A stretch of 41,280 bases of DNA from Polyrhizophydium stewartii (GCA_027604665.1 JADGIZ010000026.1:1-41280), one strand, 5' to 3'; counted from the first letter of the stretch, positions 21,601-34,086 are shown. The notes: generated by a model from the letters alone, not told the origin. Numbers and translations: made by a program.

Positions 21601-22959
21601 GCTGACTTGTGGGAAAAGTAGCCGTAGGTATGTCCTGCGGAATAGGGTCCACAGAGCACGAAGCCCCTGGCCCTGCTCTCCGGCCAGCAGCGAAAGAAGG
21701 GTCTCTGATGAGTACTCTGAGTGCGCAATGCACGAGTCCTTGTCAGCCTTGCGGCGGGCAGCAAATCGAGTAACAGCAGTCTCACCGCACGGCTTGATCG
21801 ACGCCGCAAGCTCGATCCCGAGGTCCATGATGCATTTCAGCGTCTCCTCAATAAGTTCGCATTGTTCTTCGCGCGTCACTTGCTGTGCTGGATATAGCAC
21901 TGCTTTGTCGAGTCCGGAGCTAGAGAAGAGTGCGCAGACTGCCATGTCGATGTCAGCATCAGTCTAATGCAAAGTACTCATATCGTGCACGGGCAGCGCA
22001 CGCTTATCGCTCTCGGCCGCGGCGGTGACACAGTTGCCTTGGCGCCTTCCGGCCAGGATCGGCTTTTGGCCGAGAGCCCCTCGGCCTTGGCCAGACCAGC
22101 ATGTGCTTTCCGAAACATCGAGTGGATTTTCGCCCTCGGCGGGCTTCATGCGCGATGAAACGAACTCGCGGGGCTCGGGAACTGGTGCCGCATCGAACAG
22201 GCTGAGATCAATAGCATCGGCAAACAACTCAACAAAGTCGTCCTTGTGGTCGCCTGACCCGCGGCACGCCAAGTACTGAAGCAGAAGACGCAGACCCTCT
22301 AAGCGCAGCTTTTGATGATTCCCCGTCGCCAGTAAAACCTCCAGGATTCCCACTTTCGCCGTGCGCACATCGTGGATCAGCAGTCGCGTGGGAGACACGA
22401 GCCGCAGCGGGCGGAAGACCCAACGGACCCAGATTGCGAGCTTGCCATCCCTGACGAATGCGAGCTTTGCAGAACTTGAGGGTTTTGGCGAAAATTCCCA
22501 GCGTCTCGAACAGGTCAATGACGTCCTTGTTTACATGCGAGAAAAGGCGCTCGCGGTCTTGCTTCTCTGCGATTCTCGAGACGCGGTACGAGAAGCAGTC
22601 GAGCGCGACGGCGAACACGGCGTTGTCGTGCTCCTGGAAGAACCGGGCCTGGTCGGCCACAGGGGCTCCCTCTTGCGAAGCAGTATGCCAAGAATATGCC
22701 GGCACGCACAACACACCGCGCCGGCGCATCGTTCGTGAAAACAACATCAGCAACAGCAACGACAGGAAATGACCAGCACCGGCCTCAGCGCGACGAGGCC
22801 TGGTTTGACAGATGGGAGCCGCACTCGCTGATGCGACTGCTCATATGTCTCACCGAGGAAGGACACGAGGCTCTTTAGCCGCTGCTTAGGCTTTTGCTTC
22901 TCGTCGAGGAAGGGCCGTGCTCTGCGCAGAAGCTTCTCGACGCGCTTATCGTCGGCCAT
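15665..22959 (-). CDS. RALGAPA: Ral GTPase-activating protein alpha subunit (RalGAP alpha, Rap/Ran-GAP domain)
   Basis: Large catalytic GAP subunit that inactivates Ral/Rheb-like small GTPases. The start at 22959 gives [20 protein letters not shown], matching the N-terminus of animal RalGAP alpha in position and character. Next come [18 protein letters not shown] and [20 protein letters not shown] (compare HTGNSLKIRREGVRL in human). C-terminal landmarks: [64 protein letters not shown]; catalytic [16 protein letters not shown] with the asparagine thumb in [28 protein letters not shown]. Many short introns; I did not join all the middle exons. A Gln/Ser run lies at about 19991-20031. Partial helical ORFs between 17.5 and 22 kb are on this strand and consistent with one gene. 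A second gene hidden in the middle is possible but nothing supports it. Confidence 0.9.
19991..20031 (-). repeat. Gln/Ser low-complexity run in RalGAP alpha
   Basis: CAG and TCG codons alternate to give [14 protein letters not shown] on the coding strand, beside an acidic stretch. It lies in the poorly conserved middle of the protein. Confidence 0.85.
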
Positions 22960-23047
22960 TGCGCTCCAGAGCAAGAAGCGAGAAATATCGAAATAGCTAT
23001 TCTCATTGCCGCCCACGCGCGCAAGCCAGCGAGCCAAACAGCGCATT

Positions 23048-25140
23048 TTATAGCTTTGCCTTGAGCGGCTCGAGTCTGTACTTGATGTCTTTGAGCGTGC
23101 GACTCGAACCGACATCCCACACATCAAACAAGCGGACAAGATCCGCCAAGTCCTGCGTAAGTTTGGGGTTGGCGGCAATGTGCGGGTCTGTGACCAGCTT
23201 CGCCATAATCCAGGGCAGGTAGTAGGGGTTATTCCGCTGCGGGGCCTGGAACGCCGGGCGCGTGAGGATTGCATCGTGCGCACGCGTATTCGCGTGTTGG
23301 TCTTCTGCGAGCGCCACAGCTTGGGGTCGACCCTGGGCGGATTGAGTTGCTGTCGAGCCGGTTTCTGTAGTCGACGTCGAAGGCGTCTGTGTCCCCGATG
23401 CCGTCATGTGCGCCAGTGTCCATGGCGGACGAGAGCCCATGGTCCAGGCAACGGCGACCTTGTATGTGTTCTCCTCTTCGTAGATGGCATAGTGACCCTG
23501 CGTGCCAAACCCGTAAATGTTCCCTGCCAGCACGTCTGAAAGGTGTACGATCAGGCCGTGGTCTGACAGTCCGGCATTGCGAAGCTTGAGCGCAAAGACA
23601 ACAAGGTGGCTTAGAAAGTCGGGCTGGTAGTCTGCCGCGTCAATGTACAGCGCGCGATAGATATTCGGGTGGTTCACGCCATGCAGTGTGGCAGAGTACA
23701 GCTGTCACGCGTGATATGGTCAGCCAAAGCCTTGGGGGGGGATGTGCAGTAACCCAGTGCTTACCGGAACAACTTGATCGTACCAGCTTCCAACTGCAAT
23801 AAAGCGGGCTCCCGCCGACAAAACCTTGTGAATGGCTGCGTAGTATGTCTGAGCGATTGCCGATGTTGGGTCGTTGAAGTCAAAGAGCTGGCGTGCCGGG
23901 TCAGACTCGACGTACTTTACAATAACGCTGGACTTGAGATGAGGATACGGGCCTGCGGAGGCCAGGGGTTTCCGAAAGCTGTCAGCTCCAGAAGTATTGG
24001 CCAGAGGCTGCGGCGACAGCGAAGCAGCTGACCATGGCTAATGCCGGCCATCGCCAGGATGCCCGTGCGCTGCTTGCGCGGGTCGAGCAGGCCGTTCTCG
24101 ATGAGGCGTGCAACAAGCATCGTTGCGACGGGTGTTCCCTGGCTGTGGGCTGATACAAGAACAAGATCTGCGTCGCGCACGGCCGAGGACCATTTGCGCG
24201 AGGGATTGACAAGCTGGTTGTAGAGCAAATCGACTCGGTCCTCGACCTTGCCCTCCCCCTCCAGCGGGATGATGGTCATGGCGTCCATGGGCAGACTGAT
24301 GCCGTAGCGATCGTAGAAAAAGTGCTGGCACGCAAGCGCCAACTTGCGAGCAAAGTGAGTGGATGTGCCGATAGGCTCGCCGACAACTCGCTGTAGCAGC
24401 CGGCTTGGAAACCAGCCGTGCACGCCAATGACGGCGACCCGCTCGATGTCGAATGGCGTGCGCGTCAGACGATCGACGGCAGACGAAAGAGGGCCTGCCG
24501 CGCGCGATTCGGCGTCGCGGCCCATGAGATAGTGGAACCAGCCGTTGACCATGTGCAGTGCACGGCGGTACATCCACCGCGGATTGCTCTCGCGTACGAC
24601 GGTGTTGTCGGCCTGCAGCTCCTCCTCATACGACGGCAGAACTCTGTTTCGCGAGCTTGGTTGCGCGCGCACAGACTGCGGTGGGCGTTGCCGCCGAGGG
24701 ATCGACAGAGGCGGCTGGCTCCTGGACGATCCCTGTGCGGCCTCGTCGTGATCCAGATCCTCGAGGGCTGGCGCGGCGTTACCCGCGGCTGATGGAGCTT
24801 CCGCGCTGACAGGCGTCGCGGATTGAGATGCGGCGACCAGGTTAGATGATGCTAGCGGGGCAGCTCTGGCCGTGCGGCTCCCCGTGGACACTGGCGTGCC
24901 TGAGGCGCGGCCTTGGTCCCGGTCAGGAGCAATCCCGAGGCCGGCAGAGTGCGTCAAGACCAGCTGCGGGGATGCTGGTGCCTCGGGCGCATGTTGCTGC
25001 GGCTGCGGCTGTGGCTGCGGCTGCGGCTGGCTCAGGTTCTCAGTGCTGCTCCGCGTTGCCCCAGAACCCCCCTCGCTCGGCGGCTGCGTCGCCGATGTGT
25101 CTGCCGGCTTGCTTGGCTTGGCTCGGAAGGGCCACGACAT
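23048..25140 (-). CDS. YML020W-like fungal alpha/beta-hydrolase-fold protein
   Basis: Uncharacterised fungal family typified by yeast YML020W. Exons 25140-24033, 23952-23765 and 23701-23048 join in phase to 649 residues. The first 230 residues are disordered, with a QP repeat. The fold starts at VAVIGVHGWFPSRLLQ and GEPIGTSTHFA. The nucleophile elbow is VLVSAHSQGTPVA (HSQG, fitting GxSxG loosely with His in place of Gly). Later conserved blocks are GSWYDQVVPLYSATLHG, HPNIYRALYIDAADY, LRNAGLSDHGLIVHLSDVLA and GHYAIYEEENTY. The substrate is unknown. DHG/VHLS may contribute the acid and histidine; this is inference. It lies 88 nt downstream of nothing on its own strand: its stop faces the RalGAP start, so its 3' UTR overlaps the RalGAP promoter. 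Confidence 0.85.
24994..25029 (-). repeat. Gln-Pro dipeptide repeat in the hydrolase N-terminus
   Basis: CAGCCG hexamers give QPQPQPQPQPQQ on the coding strand, within the disordered N-terminal part. One CCA interrupts the otherwise pure hexamer run. Confidence 0.9.
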
Positions 25141-25350
25141 GAGAGTGACTGCTCGCAACGGGAGCGGCGCGGGCAGGCGCAGGCGCAGGCGCAGCGAGCG
25201 GCGGGCGAGCGTGCTGATCAGGGCGTGTGGGTCTCGGAGAGCGCGGTCCGGCGGTGGCGGGCGAGGCGAGCGGTGGCAGGCGAGGCGGGCTGGTGGACAG
25301 AGAGCCGTCGTCGCGAGCTTCTCTGCCTTTCCCCGCCCGCTGACAGGCGC
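25141..25350. promoter_or_regulatory. Divergent promoter between the hydrolase and PIH1 genes
   Basis: 210 nt, strongly GC-rich with GCAGGCGCAGGCGC-like tandem hexamers near 25174-25192. No TATA box seen. An open frame crosses it on the plus strand, explained by high GC rather than coding. Confidence 0.5.
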
Positions 25351-26524
25351 ATGAACGCTGACATTGCTCGAGAGGCCTTTGCCGCCGACCCGGGCCTCGA
25401 GGCTCTCGTTCAAGAGTTTGCCGAGCGCATGGCGCAGCAGGCGGCCGCTGCGCCGCCCGCCCAGGGCAGCCAGCTGCGGCTGCCAGCCGACGCTGCCTCG
25501 ACCGGCGACTCCGAGTTTGTCCAAGTCGACCCGCTGCCTGGCTTTGTCTTCAAGACTCGCACAACAAAGGCCTCGGGCGACTACCCGCACGGCATGAAGG
25601 TCTTCTGCAACGTCTGCCACAGCCCCGACGCCGCTGCGCCGCCCATACTTCCTGAGAAGGAGCTCAGACTCATCATCGAGGCCTCCGATGCGTCGCAGTA
25701 CCGCATTCCCATGGGCCTCTCGCCTCCGCGCTCAGACATCGACAAAGGTTCGTGCAGGCTGGTCCATCAACGAACCGCGCCACCCGCGGCCCGGGCCTGG
25801 CCTCTCGCCGCTGACAAGGCGTGCAGGAGGACAGGTCTGCCTCGTGTTCGATGTCTGCGTCAACTCACAGCCGCTCGCACTCGCGCTCAAGAACCAGTCG
25901 TTCAAAGTGTTTCTTGTCCAAATGGCCATTGCGTGGATAGACCACAAGCACAACCTCTCCTTGTCCGAGGGTGCGCTCTGCTTGGGACGAGTCAACAAGC
26001 CGCCGAGTTGACTTTTTTGTTTCGCTGCTGTTGCAGACTTTACCGAGCCACGGATGCGCAGCAAAGGCACGATTGCACGCCAGGTGCTCCGCAAGAACCG
26101 CCGGCCGTTCATCAGCGAGGTCAACCCGCCCAAGCAAACGCCAAGTCTTGCAGGCACTTATGTTGCAGCTTCCGAGTCTCCGAGTACTTCTGCAAAAGCT
26201 CCTGGTCTTGGCAAAAGCCAAGATCCAACCCCAGAGTACATAATCCTTTGCGAGCCAACAGCCGATCAGCCTGATTACCTCGTTGTTCGCATCTCTCTCC
26301 CCGCTGTGTCCACGGTCGCCGGATCTTTCCTTGACATCGAGGCTGATCGGCTTATCTTTAATCTCAAGGACAAATACCATCTGGACATCTCACTTCCGAC
26401 CAGCATCAATATTGACGAGGCGGGGGCCCAGTTCGACCGAGCGTCGCGCATTCTCTCGGTCACGACAAGCGCACTGCGCACTGATCACGCTTTGGCAGCT
26501 GCGGCCGAGCAACCTTCCGGCTAA
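25351..26524 (+). CDS. PIH1-domain protein with C-terminal CS-like domain (R2TP / dynein-assembly type)
   Basis: HSP90 co-chaperone adaptor. Exons 25351-25747, 25827-25970 and 26037-26524 join in phase to 342 residues. PIH1 domain: PLPGFVFKTRT, KVFCNVCHS, a helix after LPEKELRLIIE, ASQYRIPMGLSPPRSDIDKG, then VCLVFDVCVNS and MAIAWIDHKHNLSLSEDF. A linker follows, then a beta-rich CS-like domain: DYLVVRISLPAV, LDIEADRLIFNL, YHLDISLPTSI and AQFDRASRILSVT. That order fits PIH1D1/PIH1D2 and related proteins. Family members either serve the general R2TP complex (Pih1/Nop17) or assemble axonemal dynein (DNAAF2, DNAAF6). The sequence does not let me choose between these; a flagellated host would make the second plausible. 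The start at 25351 is the first in-frame Met before the acidic N-terminal helix. Confidence 0.88.
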
Positions 26525-26610
26525 TAAGCTTTGTCCAAATCCGGTGGCATTGGCGCGAAAGCACCCTCGGTTCATTTCTTTGGCTGCCTGAGTACTGGCG
26601 GCCTACATAA

Positions 26611-29600
26611 TCAGTTGCTCGCCGAGTCTTGAAGCCGATCTGCAGGATAAACAGATGAGAAACGCTTTCGCGACGGCCTTTGCGGCAAAGGCTTGCTGTC
26701 AGTATCGAATGCTGCGCACGAGGGGCTGCTGCTTGAGCTGCTTGCCGAAGATGAGCCTGTCGGGGTCCCTGGAAGCAAACCCCTGGCGTGCGCAGCTCCC
26801 GCAAGAGGCCCCCGTTTTCCAGAAGCTTTGCTTGCCGGTAGCGCCGCTGCCGAGGCAGCAGAACCGCTGAGTAGTGCGCTGGCTTGTGTCGCCTTGTCGG
26901 CCGCATCGCCGAGAGACTCGCTGGAGCCAGACAATGCACAGCCAGCTTCTTCCTCAAGTCTCGCGCCAACATCGCGACTGTAGGCGGAAAGCACCTTGAA
27001 GTTGGTGAAAGCAAACTCTCGGAAGTGTCGATCGATGCTGGTGTCGCTCGACTCGGCTTTGAGTAAGCCGCCGGCGGCAGATGCCGCTGTCCTTGACTTT
27101 TCTCTCTGCTTCAGCTCAGTCGCACTCTCGTCAACAGGCCGATGCGGGCCGATCATCGGCGGGGTTTTGCTTTCATCTCGATGCGGCCTTGAATCTCTCA
27201 TCCGGCGGTCGTCGTCTACCGCTACGCTCTTGGGTCGCCATGTGGTTTTCTCGCCAGTTCCAATCGGCGCACTCCCCGCCGATGGTCCTCCTGCGCGAGG
27301 AAGGGTGCGTGCGGCGTCATCCTTGGAACCGCCGAGCGGGTGAAGCACAAAATCAGCCGAGGCGGACTGATGCAGCGTACTGGGTCCGAAACGCTCCATC
27401 GTGACGAGCTCCGTGTTGTTCCCGGATGGGCCAGGACCTTCTTGCGCCACTCCGGGAAGTTTGGGCTTGCTGCTGGTCGCACCACCAGGCAAATAAGAGC
27501 TCGCCAATGCTGAGTCTTGCGCGTGTGAGCTGAGGCTAAACGGCACGGTACTGAAGCTGCGCTTCTCAGGATCACCGATCCGTGTCGACGGCGTGCAAGC
27601 CATGTTTTGGTCGATCATCGTTGACATGCGAAGCGCATCGTCAAGCCCTTGACGACTCGCACGAGGTGAATGTTCACTGCTGGTTGCGGCAAATGCGGCG
27701 CCTCCGAAAGACATCCCCGACAGCTTCTGAATATCGGGTCGCAAGTTACGATCTGAGAAAGCAAATCCATCGATTTCGCGTTACTCCTCGGATCACGAAT
27801 CGATGCACTGGAATGCCTGAAAGCTCACCTGCAAAATAGCTTGTGTCGCTTTGGTCCACCGGCCGAGGCACAAATGGAGGCGGCTGGTCCCGCACATGCT
27901 CCCAGTCGACTCCGTCAAAGAACTTGTGGCTCCTGATCGCTTCCGGACGGATGCGAGTCTTGGGGTCAGGATCGAGAAGGCGGCGGACAAGGTTCATGCA
28001 TGGAGCCGACATTTCGTCTTCGCCAGGCCACTCAATGTCTGCATGAGTTGCTATCGTCAGTCTCCGTTTGTGGAAAAAACCCAACTTGTTTTTTGCACAC
28101 CAAAATCTGAGTTGCGTCGCGAGTAGTCGAGGATGTTGCGGAAGATGCTTTCGATCGAGTCGTCTGAAAACGGTGGGAAACCAACGACCCACTCGTACAG
28201 GCACACGCCAAACGACCACCAATCAACTTCGATGCCGTGGCCGAGGCCAAGGAGAAGCTCTGGAGCAACGTAGTCTGGGGTACCGAGCACCGCGCGGTTG
28301 GACATGTTCATCTGCTCTCGGCGGGTCGTTGCTCGGCGCGACAGACTTGGACGCTGCGGATCATGTAGAGGCGAGCTGCTCAGCGAGAGAGGCTCGCTCG
28401 GCCTCTGTGGATCGATATCGACCTCGGTGATTGTCTGCAACTCTGCCCACTGCGGCGACAGGGTGGCTGTTCGGTCTCTCTTGGACGTATTGCGTCGCAC
28501 AAGAGTCGACCGTGCCTTCGCAGACCAACGCTCGTCAGTACCGTCGCTTGCTAAATCAGATGCTTGACTTAACGCACCGAAGCGTCACCCCCCGCGTTTG
28601 CGGTCGCATCTTGAACTGGGGTTCCGAACCCTGGTGCAGCATCTCCATCCAACACCGCGATTCGTGATAAACCAAAGTCCTGAGCACGGCACGAATAGTG
28701 ACTGTTATCAGCACCCATGCAGGGCCAATCAGCGCAAATACAGCCGCCGTAGATTCAGCAGAGTGCGCACCGTCAACTTAATGTGGCCCTCAGCAGTGAT
28801 AAGCATGTCTACAGGCATAGGTAATCAGCAAAGCCGCGTGTACTGGAGGGAGATCTCACCGACTCACTATCTGGCTTGAGGTCACGATGTGTGATTCCGT
28901 TTGAGTGAAGATGCGAGAGCGCGATGACGACCTCGGCCCCATATATACGGCACATGTCCTCGGGGAAGACACCCCAGGCGCACAGCAGGCTGCTCAAGTC
29001 GCCTGATGTGGACGCAGCGCGAAAAAGTCAGGACCTGTCCAAAATCGCCGATTCCTTTCGCGCTTACCTCCGAGAAGATACTCCATGACAAGATACAGAT
29101 ACTCCTTGTTTTGGAACGCATAGAATAGCCTCACCACAAAGTCGTTGTTTGACAACGCAAGAGCTTGCCTCTCGGCGAGCACTTGCGACACCATATTCTT
29201 GCGCACCATGTCGTCCTTCCGCAGAATCTTGATTGCATACAGATCCTGGGTCGTGCGCTTCTTGGAAAGATACACTTTTCTGCTCCGCAGTCCGATAACA
29301 AAGTCAGACGAGCCAGCCGCTCATCCAACAACAGACGGATATGATCTTGAAGCATACCCGAACGCGCCGCGGCTGATTGGCTTGATGATCTCAAAGTCGT
29401 TGATGTTGGGTGCTTTGTGTATGCGCATGCGGTCTGATTCGCCTAGTGACAGCGAGGCCGACGCAAAGCTCGGACGTTTGTTTTGATGGGCCGCACCCGC
29501 ACCCCCGCCGCGTCGAAGGAGTGCTGATAGGAGCGAGACAAACCGGACACCGCTGCGTGCCTCGTCGCCTGGAAGCCATAAACGAGTTAGTATTCACTCG

Positions 29601-32600
29601 TACTCGCGTTTGATGGGTTGCCATGGAGATGTGCGTGCATTATGCAAGGGGTATAGTTGCGCAGTAAACTTACCCGTGCTTGATGCGGTTGCACTGGTGA
29701 GCGCTCCTGACCCAGAGGTACTGTATTCGCCAGAAGCTCGCACATCCAATGGTTTTGGCTTTGCGTTCGCGCCAGCCTGTTTTCCTATTCGTCTCTCATC
29801 ACCCCTTTGGCGGTCTGAAAACGACGATGAAGCTTGGGGCTGCAGTGCCTTGCCTACAGAAGCGAGATATTTCTCATAGAGTCTTCGCTTCTCGTCAATC
29901 TTGATGAAGAGTCAGCCCGAGCTTCTCTCGCCTTTCTTTTCTTCAGTGGTCCAATTCGCAATGACTTACAACTTGAATGATGCGGGATCCGACTGCGGCT
30001 GCTTGGCTCTCAATTTTGAAAAAGTGACCATCTTCGTCGATGCAGCGACGGAGCTTGCTGTGGTATCGCTCGAGATGTGTAATGCCAAGCGCGATCTTCT
30101 TGGGAGATTCGTCTTCCAGAGCCGCCGCTCTTGCGCCGGCGCACCAGCGTAAGAGAGTCAGCGCCGCGCGCTTGACCGAGCCATAGATCGCGAAGGCAAA
30201 GTCTCACTTGGCCGCTTTGCTCTCAATGTACTCGCACAGACGTCGCATGCTTTGCCACGAGCTGAACGAATCGTAGTCCTGCATGGCGGTCCAAAGCGAC
30301 GTTGCCATCCGACGCGAGACTTGTTAGCCACTGGAGAGATATCGTCTTCGCTTCGAATCCGCGCGGATCCACCTGCCTGGCCGCGCGAAAGCTCGCGGTG
30401 GGTCTTGAGAACGGTGTTGTACTTTTGCAGCTTTGCATTGATTGCGAAATCGCGCGAGTAGAATTCCTGCTGAATGGCGCAGATTCGCGAGTGCTCCTCA
30501 ATGCCCGCCACTGGAAAGCTCTGCTCACAAATGCGGCATATGATCTTGCGACTCGACTGCACGTCCGTCTGTACCTCATGCAGGCCGCTGGGGCTACGCG
30601 TTGACTCGCTGAAACGCGGATTAACCTTGTGAGATGGCGAACGTTGCCCAATCTGCCTCGCGATCGTTTTGGTTGCTGTCGCGCCTCCGTCAGCGCTGTG
30701 GATGCTATCTGGGACGCTCGCTGAAGTGGTCATCTTGCCGCCATTGGAGCTCGTCAGCGAGCCTTCATCATTGAGCGAGTCAGTATAGTCGTCCACCGAC
30801 TCGCACGTCGAAGCAGCAAGGGACGAAGCATCGCGCCATTTCTTTTTCCTTGAGCGCCGGGATTTGATGGCCAGTGAAAGTGCTGAACGGGAGCTCTTTG
30901 GATCGCAGCGTGTCGTGTGGTCCAAAGCTGCCGTCTGCGCCGATGGCAAGCAGTTGGTGGACGTTGAGACTTCAAGGCTGTTGACCGAACCGTTTGGCGT
31001 CAGCAAAGGCGACGAGGGCGTCGAGCTGAAGTGGAAAACGCTTTTGATTGTCTTGAAGAGAGACGAAATCGGCAATCGCTTCTGCTGTTCTTGTTTAGAC
31101 GCGCTCCAAGTCAAGCATCGCAAACAAAATGCCTCACTTTCTTGTTGACTTCGGCCGTCGGGCTTGACGCAGCGTCGGATATTTCGGGCTGCGATTGCGA
31201 CTGAGCTTGGCGCCGTATCAGACCCCACCAGCCCGGAACTGGCTTGCTGCCGCGCTCCTTTGCCGCTGCTCCTTGGTTTTCCAGCTCGCGACTGGCTATC
31301 ACGATCGTGCCAGATGCATTCTCTTGCGTGTGTGCAAACACGTTTGCAGGGGTCCTAGCCGCGTCAAACAGAGGAGATGGTTCGCATATGAGAGCTTGGC
31401 TGCAGATCCCTATGACATTATTCGCCTCTGGGGCTGCGAGCTGCTGGACAACCACTTGATCAGCGAGAGCGGATTCGAGCACGGAAGTAGCTACTCCTCG
31501 ATCGCCGCCACTTGTCAGGTATTCGGCAGCAGAGGGAGAGCGCGATTCAGGCCTACGATGTGATTCTGGTGGCTCCTCTGCAAATGTGTCTTGCTCTGGG
31601 TCGGCTTGAGCTGAAGGATGTCTTATGTTAGCATTTTTACAGTTCGCAAAGCTCGAGTCTGCGCGGCAGGAGCGCATTCACACCAAGCTCATCTGTGAGT
31701 GTGTCTCGGTGCTCATCTGTGCGCAGTCGAATGGCATCGCTTTCAGCTGACCTCCCGCAATCTGCTGGCATCGGTCGGGATTCTAAACCTTGCCGCGCAT
31801 CTGGACATAAATCAGGCGTGATTCCTCCGAGCGGAGTGGCTCGCGTCTCTGCTGGGGGGTCGTCTTGGTGTACCAGCAATGTGAATGGAGGTACTGTTGC
31901 CATGTCGTCCAGCGTGTTACTTTCAGGTACCGTGCAGGAATCGGCATGTAATCCAAGGACTAAAAGGCTTGATTGACCGGCCTCACTGAGTTTCTCGTGA
32001 GATTTGCTAATCTCGTGCTCATTCTGTGGTTTACGGCATTTGCTTCAAGTAAGCAACAACTGACTGCGCAAGCGCATGGGATTCACGCAGGCTGAAATCC
32101 AAAATACTGTTCGAACAGCCAAAAGAAACAGCTCACATACCAGCGACTCGGCAATACGTGCCACAGGCGCAAACAGAAACAATAGCCGTTGGAGTAGATC
32201 CTCGGCCTCGAACGACCCGACAATAAGTTGTCTGTGCTCTGCCATGAGGTCTCGTAGGTGTCTCATAAAGTCGATTGCTACTGACGTGTTGACCAGCGTC
32301 TGATACGGCGTCTGGACAATAACGCGCGCAATCGTCTGAACGTTGCAGAGAAGAGTGTTATGAGACGTGACTGTCAAGGAGGCGTGCGTGAGCACGCAAT
32401 GCCAAGAGCGACTTGGATGAGCTTAGATCACCCACCGATCGCTGATGGAGGCCAGCTTCTTGAGCGCAGTAGCGGCGGTAGAGAGAACTTGTTTGCAAGG
32501 CCGTGCTCTGGCTCGTGAGTTCGTATTTGGTGCTGAGCCTGAGCTGCCCAGAAAGACGTGGGCAGCTCGAGTCCGCGGCGTTCTGCCTCCGATTCGGTTT

Positions 32601-34086
32601 CCTCTGCGGATGATTTCGGTCGCGGAACGATGCCAGCAAGTCCTGGCTGTGTGCCGCCACAGCGCGCTGAGTTGGCTGCGAACGAAGACGATACTGGCGA
32701 GTCCAGGCTCTCCGTGCGCATACTATCCGGTCGATGTTTCTCGTCACCCGGACCAAGTAGAGCTCGAATTGAGTCATCTGCGCTCGCCTTGGCGGCTCGC
32801 AGCTCTCGTAAAAGCGACTCGGTCATGTTGAAATCGGAAGTTTCCGAGGGATCGACAAAGTCGACCGCGACTGGCGCCGCATCTCCAGCATCCTCGAAAA
32901 ACAGGATCTCTCGTAAGCCAATGTTGGCTGTTTGCGCAACAATCTCAAGCATAGAAGACGTTTCAGATGTCCGAGCTTCAGAGCTGTCGTTTCCGGGATA
33001 GACACCGCTGAGCGTTGGGACCTGCGACGTCGCAGATGCGGACTGCATTCCAGCATGCCGGCCGGAACGACCCGACGCCGATCGTGTGTGGCTGCTCCTC
33101 AGCGGTCGGCTTTTCTGGATGCTACTGTGAGCACTTCCGCTTCTGCTGCGAGACAAATAATGTCTCGGTGATACGGCGATGGAGGCTACTTCTGGTGTGT
33201 GGCGTATAGAGGCAGTAGGCGTCGAGTTGCGGCGATGGCGATGTGGTTTGCCTGCCATGGCCGCCGAATGATTTTTCTGTTCGGCTATCGATGGAAACGG
33301 TAGTGGAGTCAGTGGGCTTCTCGGCGACACCGAGACTGTTGTGGAGGCCGCTAAGCTCTGGGCGTCAAGTGGCATGAGCAGGCCCGCCGATGCGCGACTG
33401 CCAGCTGCTGCAAGACCTCGATGCAACAACCCGGAGGCCGAAAGAAGCAGCGAGGAATGCGGAGAAGCATGCGCTACTGCTGGGTAGACTGGCGATTGGG
33501 ACCTTGCATTTGCCGAGACGTCCGACATGACCGTCAGAGAGGCTGGTGGGCCAAAGCTTTGTGGAGTGCCTGCTGCGGCGCTGGAGCTGTCATGAGCAAG
33601 TTTCACGATCCGCTTCTCCTGGAGCGACAATTGCCGCGCATGGGAGGTGGTCGGCTGCGCTTGCTCGCGGTGTATTGGCGTCGTGATCTGTGCCACCACC
33701 CCTGGAGTTACTGGCGGAGATGCGACCAAGGATGCGCTGACATCGCATAGGCCAAGAGGCCTATGCGATTCGCCGTGCTTCGGGAAGTAGCCTCCGACGT
33801 TCCCGCTGCCTGATCCACCAAAAGGGCCGGCTTCCGCTGCTTCAGGCGCCAGAGGGCTCGTGGCAGGATCGCCATCGCGCGATGGGTTTGTCGAGCATTC
33901 TGAGACTGCGAGTTCGCCCAGATGCTGGCGGTCGTTTGGCTCCGCAGCCAACAGGTCGGGTTCGTGGGGGCCTTGCGCACTACTTGTGAAAGGTTCTGTG
34001 TTGCTTATATATGTCTCTGGCCCGCCGCCGTCGGACCCGCCGGAGCTGCCGCCGCCGCAACGGCTCGCGGCCGCGGTTCGGTCCAT
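26611..34086 (-). CDS. RIM15: Rim15/Greatwall-like AGC-family protein kinase
   Basis: Nutrient/cell-cycle kinase related to yeast Rim15, S. pombe Cek1/Ppk18, plant IRE and animal MASTL. The start at 34086 opens a Ser-rich disordered region of about 550 residues. A helical segment near 32100-32400 follows, then a small zinc-finger motif [21 protein letters not shown], trimmed here to its key CxxC...HxxxC residues. A helical block [15 protein letters not shown] precedes the kinase: [80 protein letters not shown]. About 115 residues sit between DFG and APE, the insert typical of this subfamily but shorter than in MASTL. C-terminal FREFAFTNF fits the AGC hydrophobic motif. No receiver domain follows and no PAS is seen, unlike S. 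cerevisiae Rim15. Catalytic Lys, Glu, HRD and DFG are all present, so it should be active. Confidence 0.9.

Noticed and set aside
24913..25350. Open frame upstream of and in frame with PIH1
   Set aside because: It overlaps the hydrolase gene on the other strand, is Arg-rich in character and shows no similarity to PIH1 N-termini.
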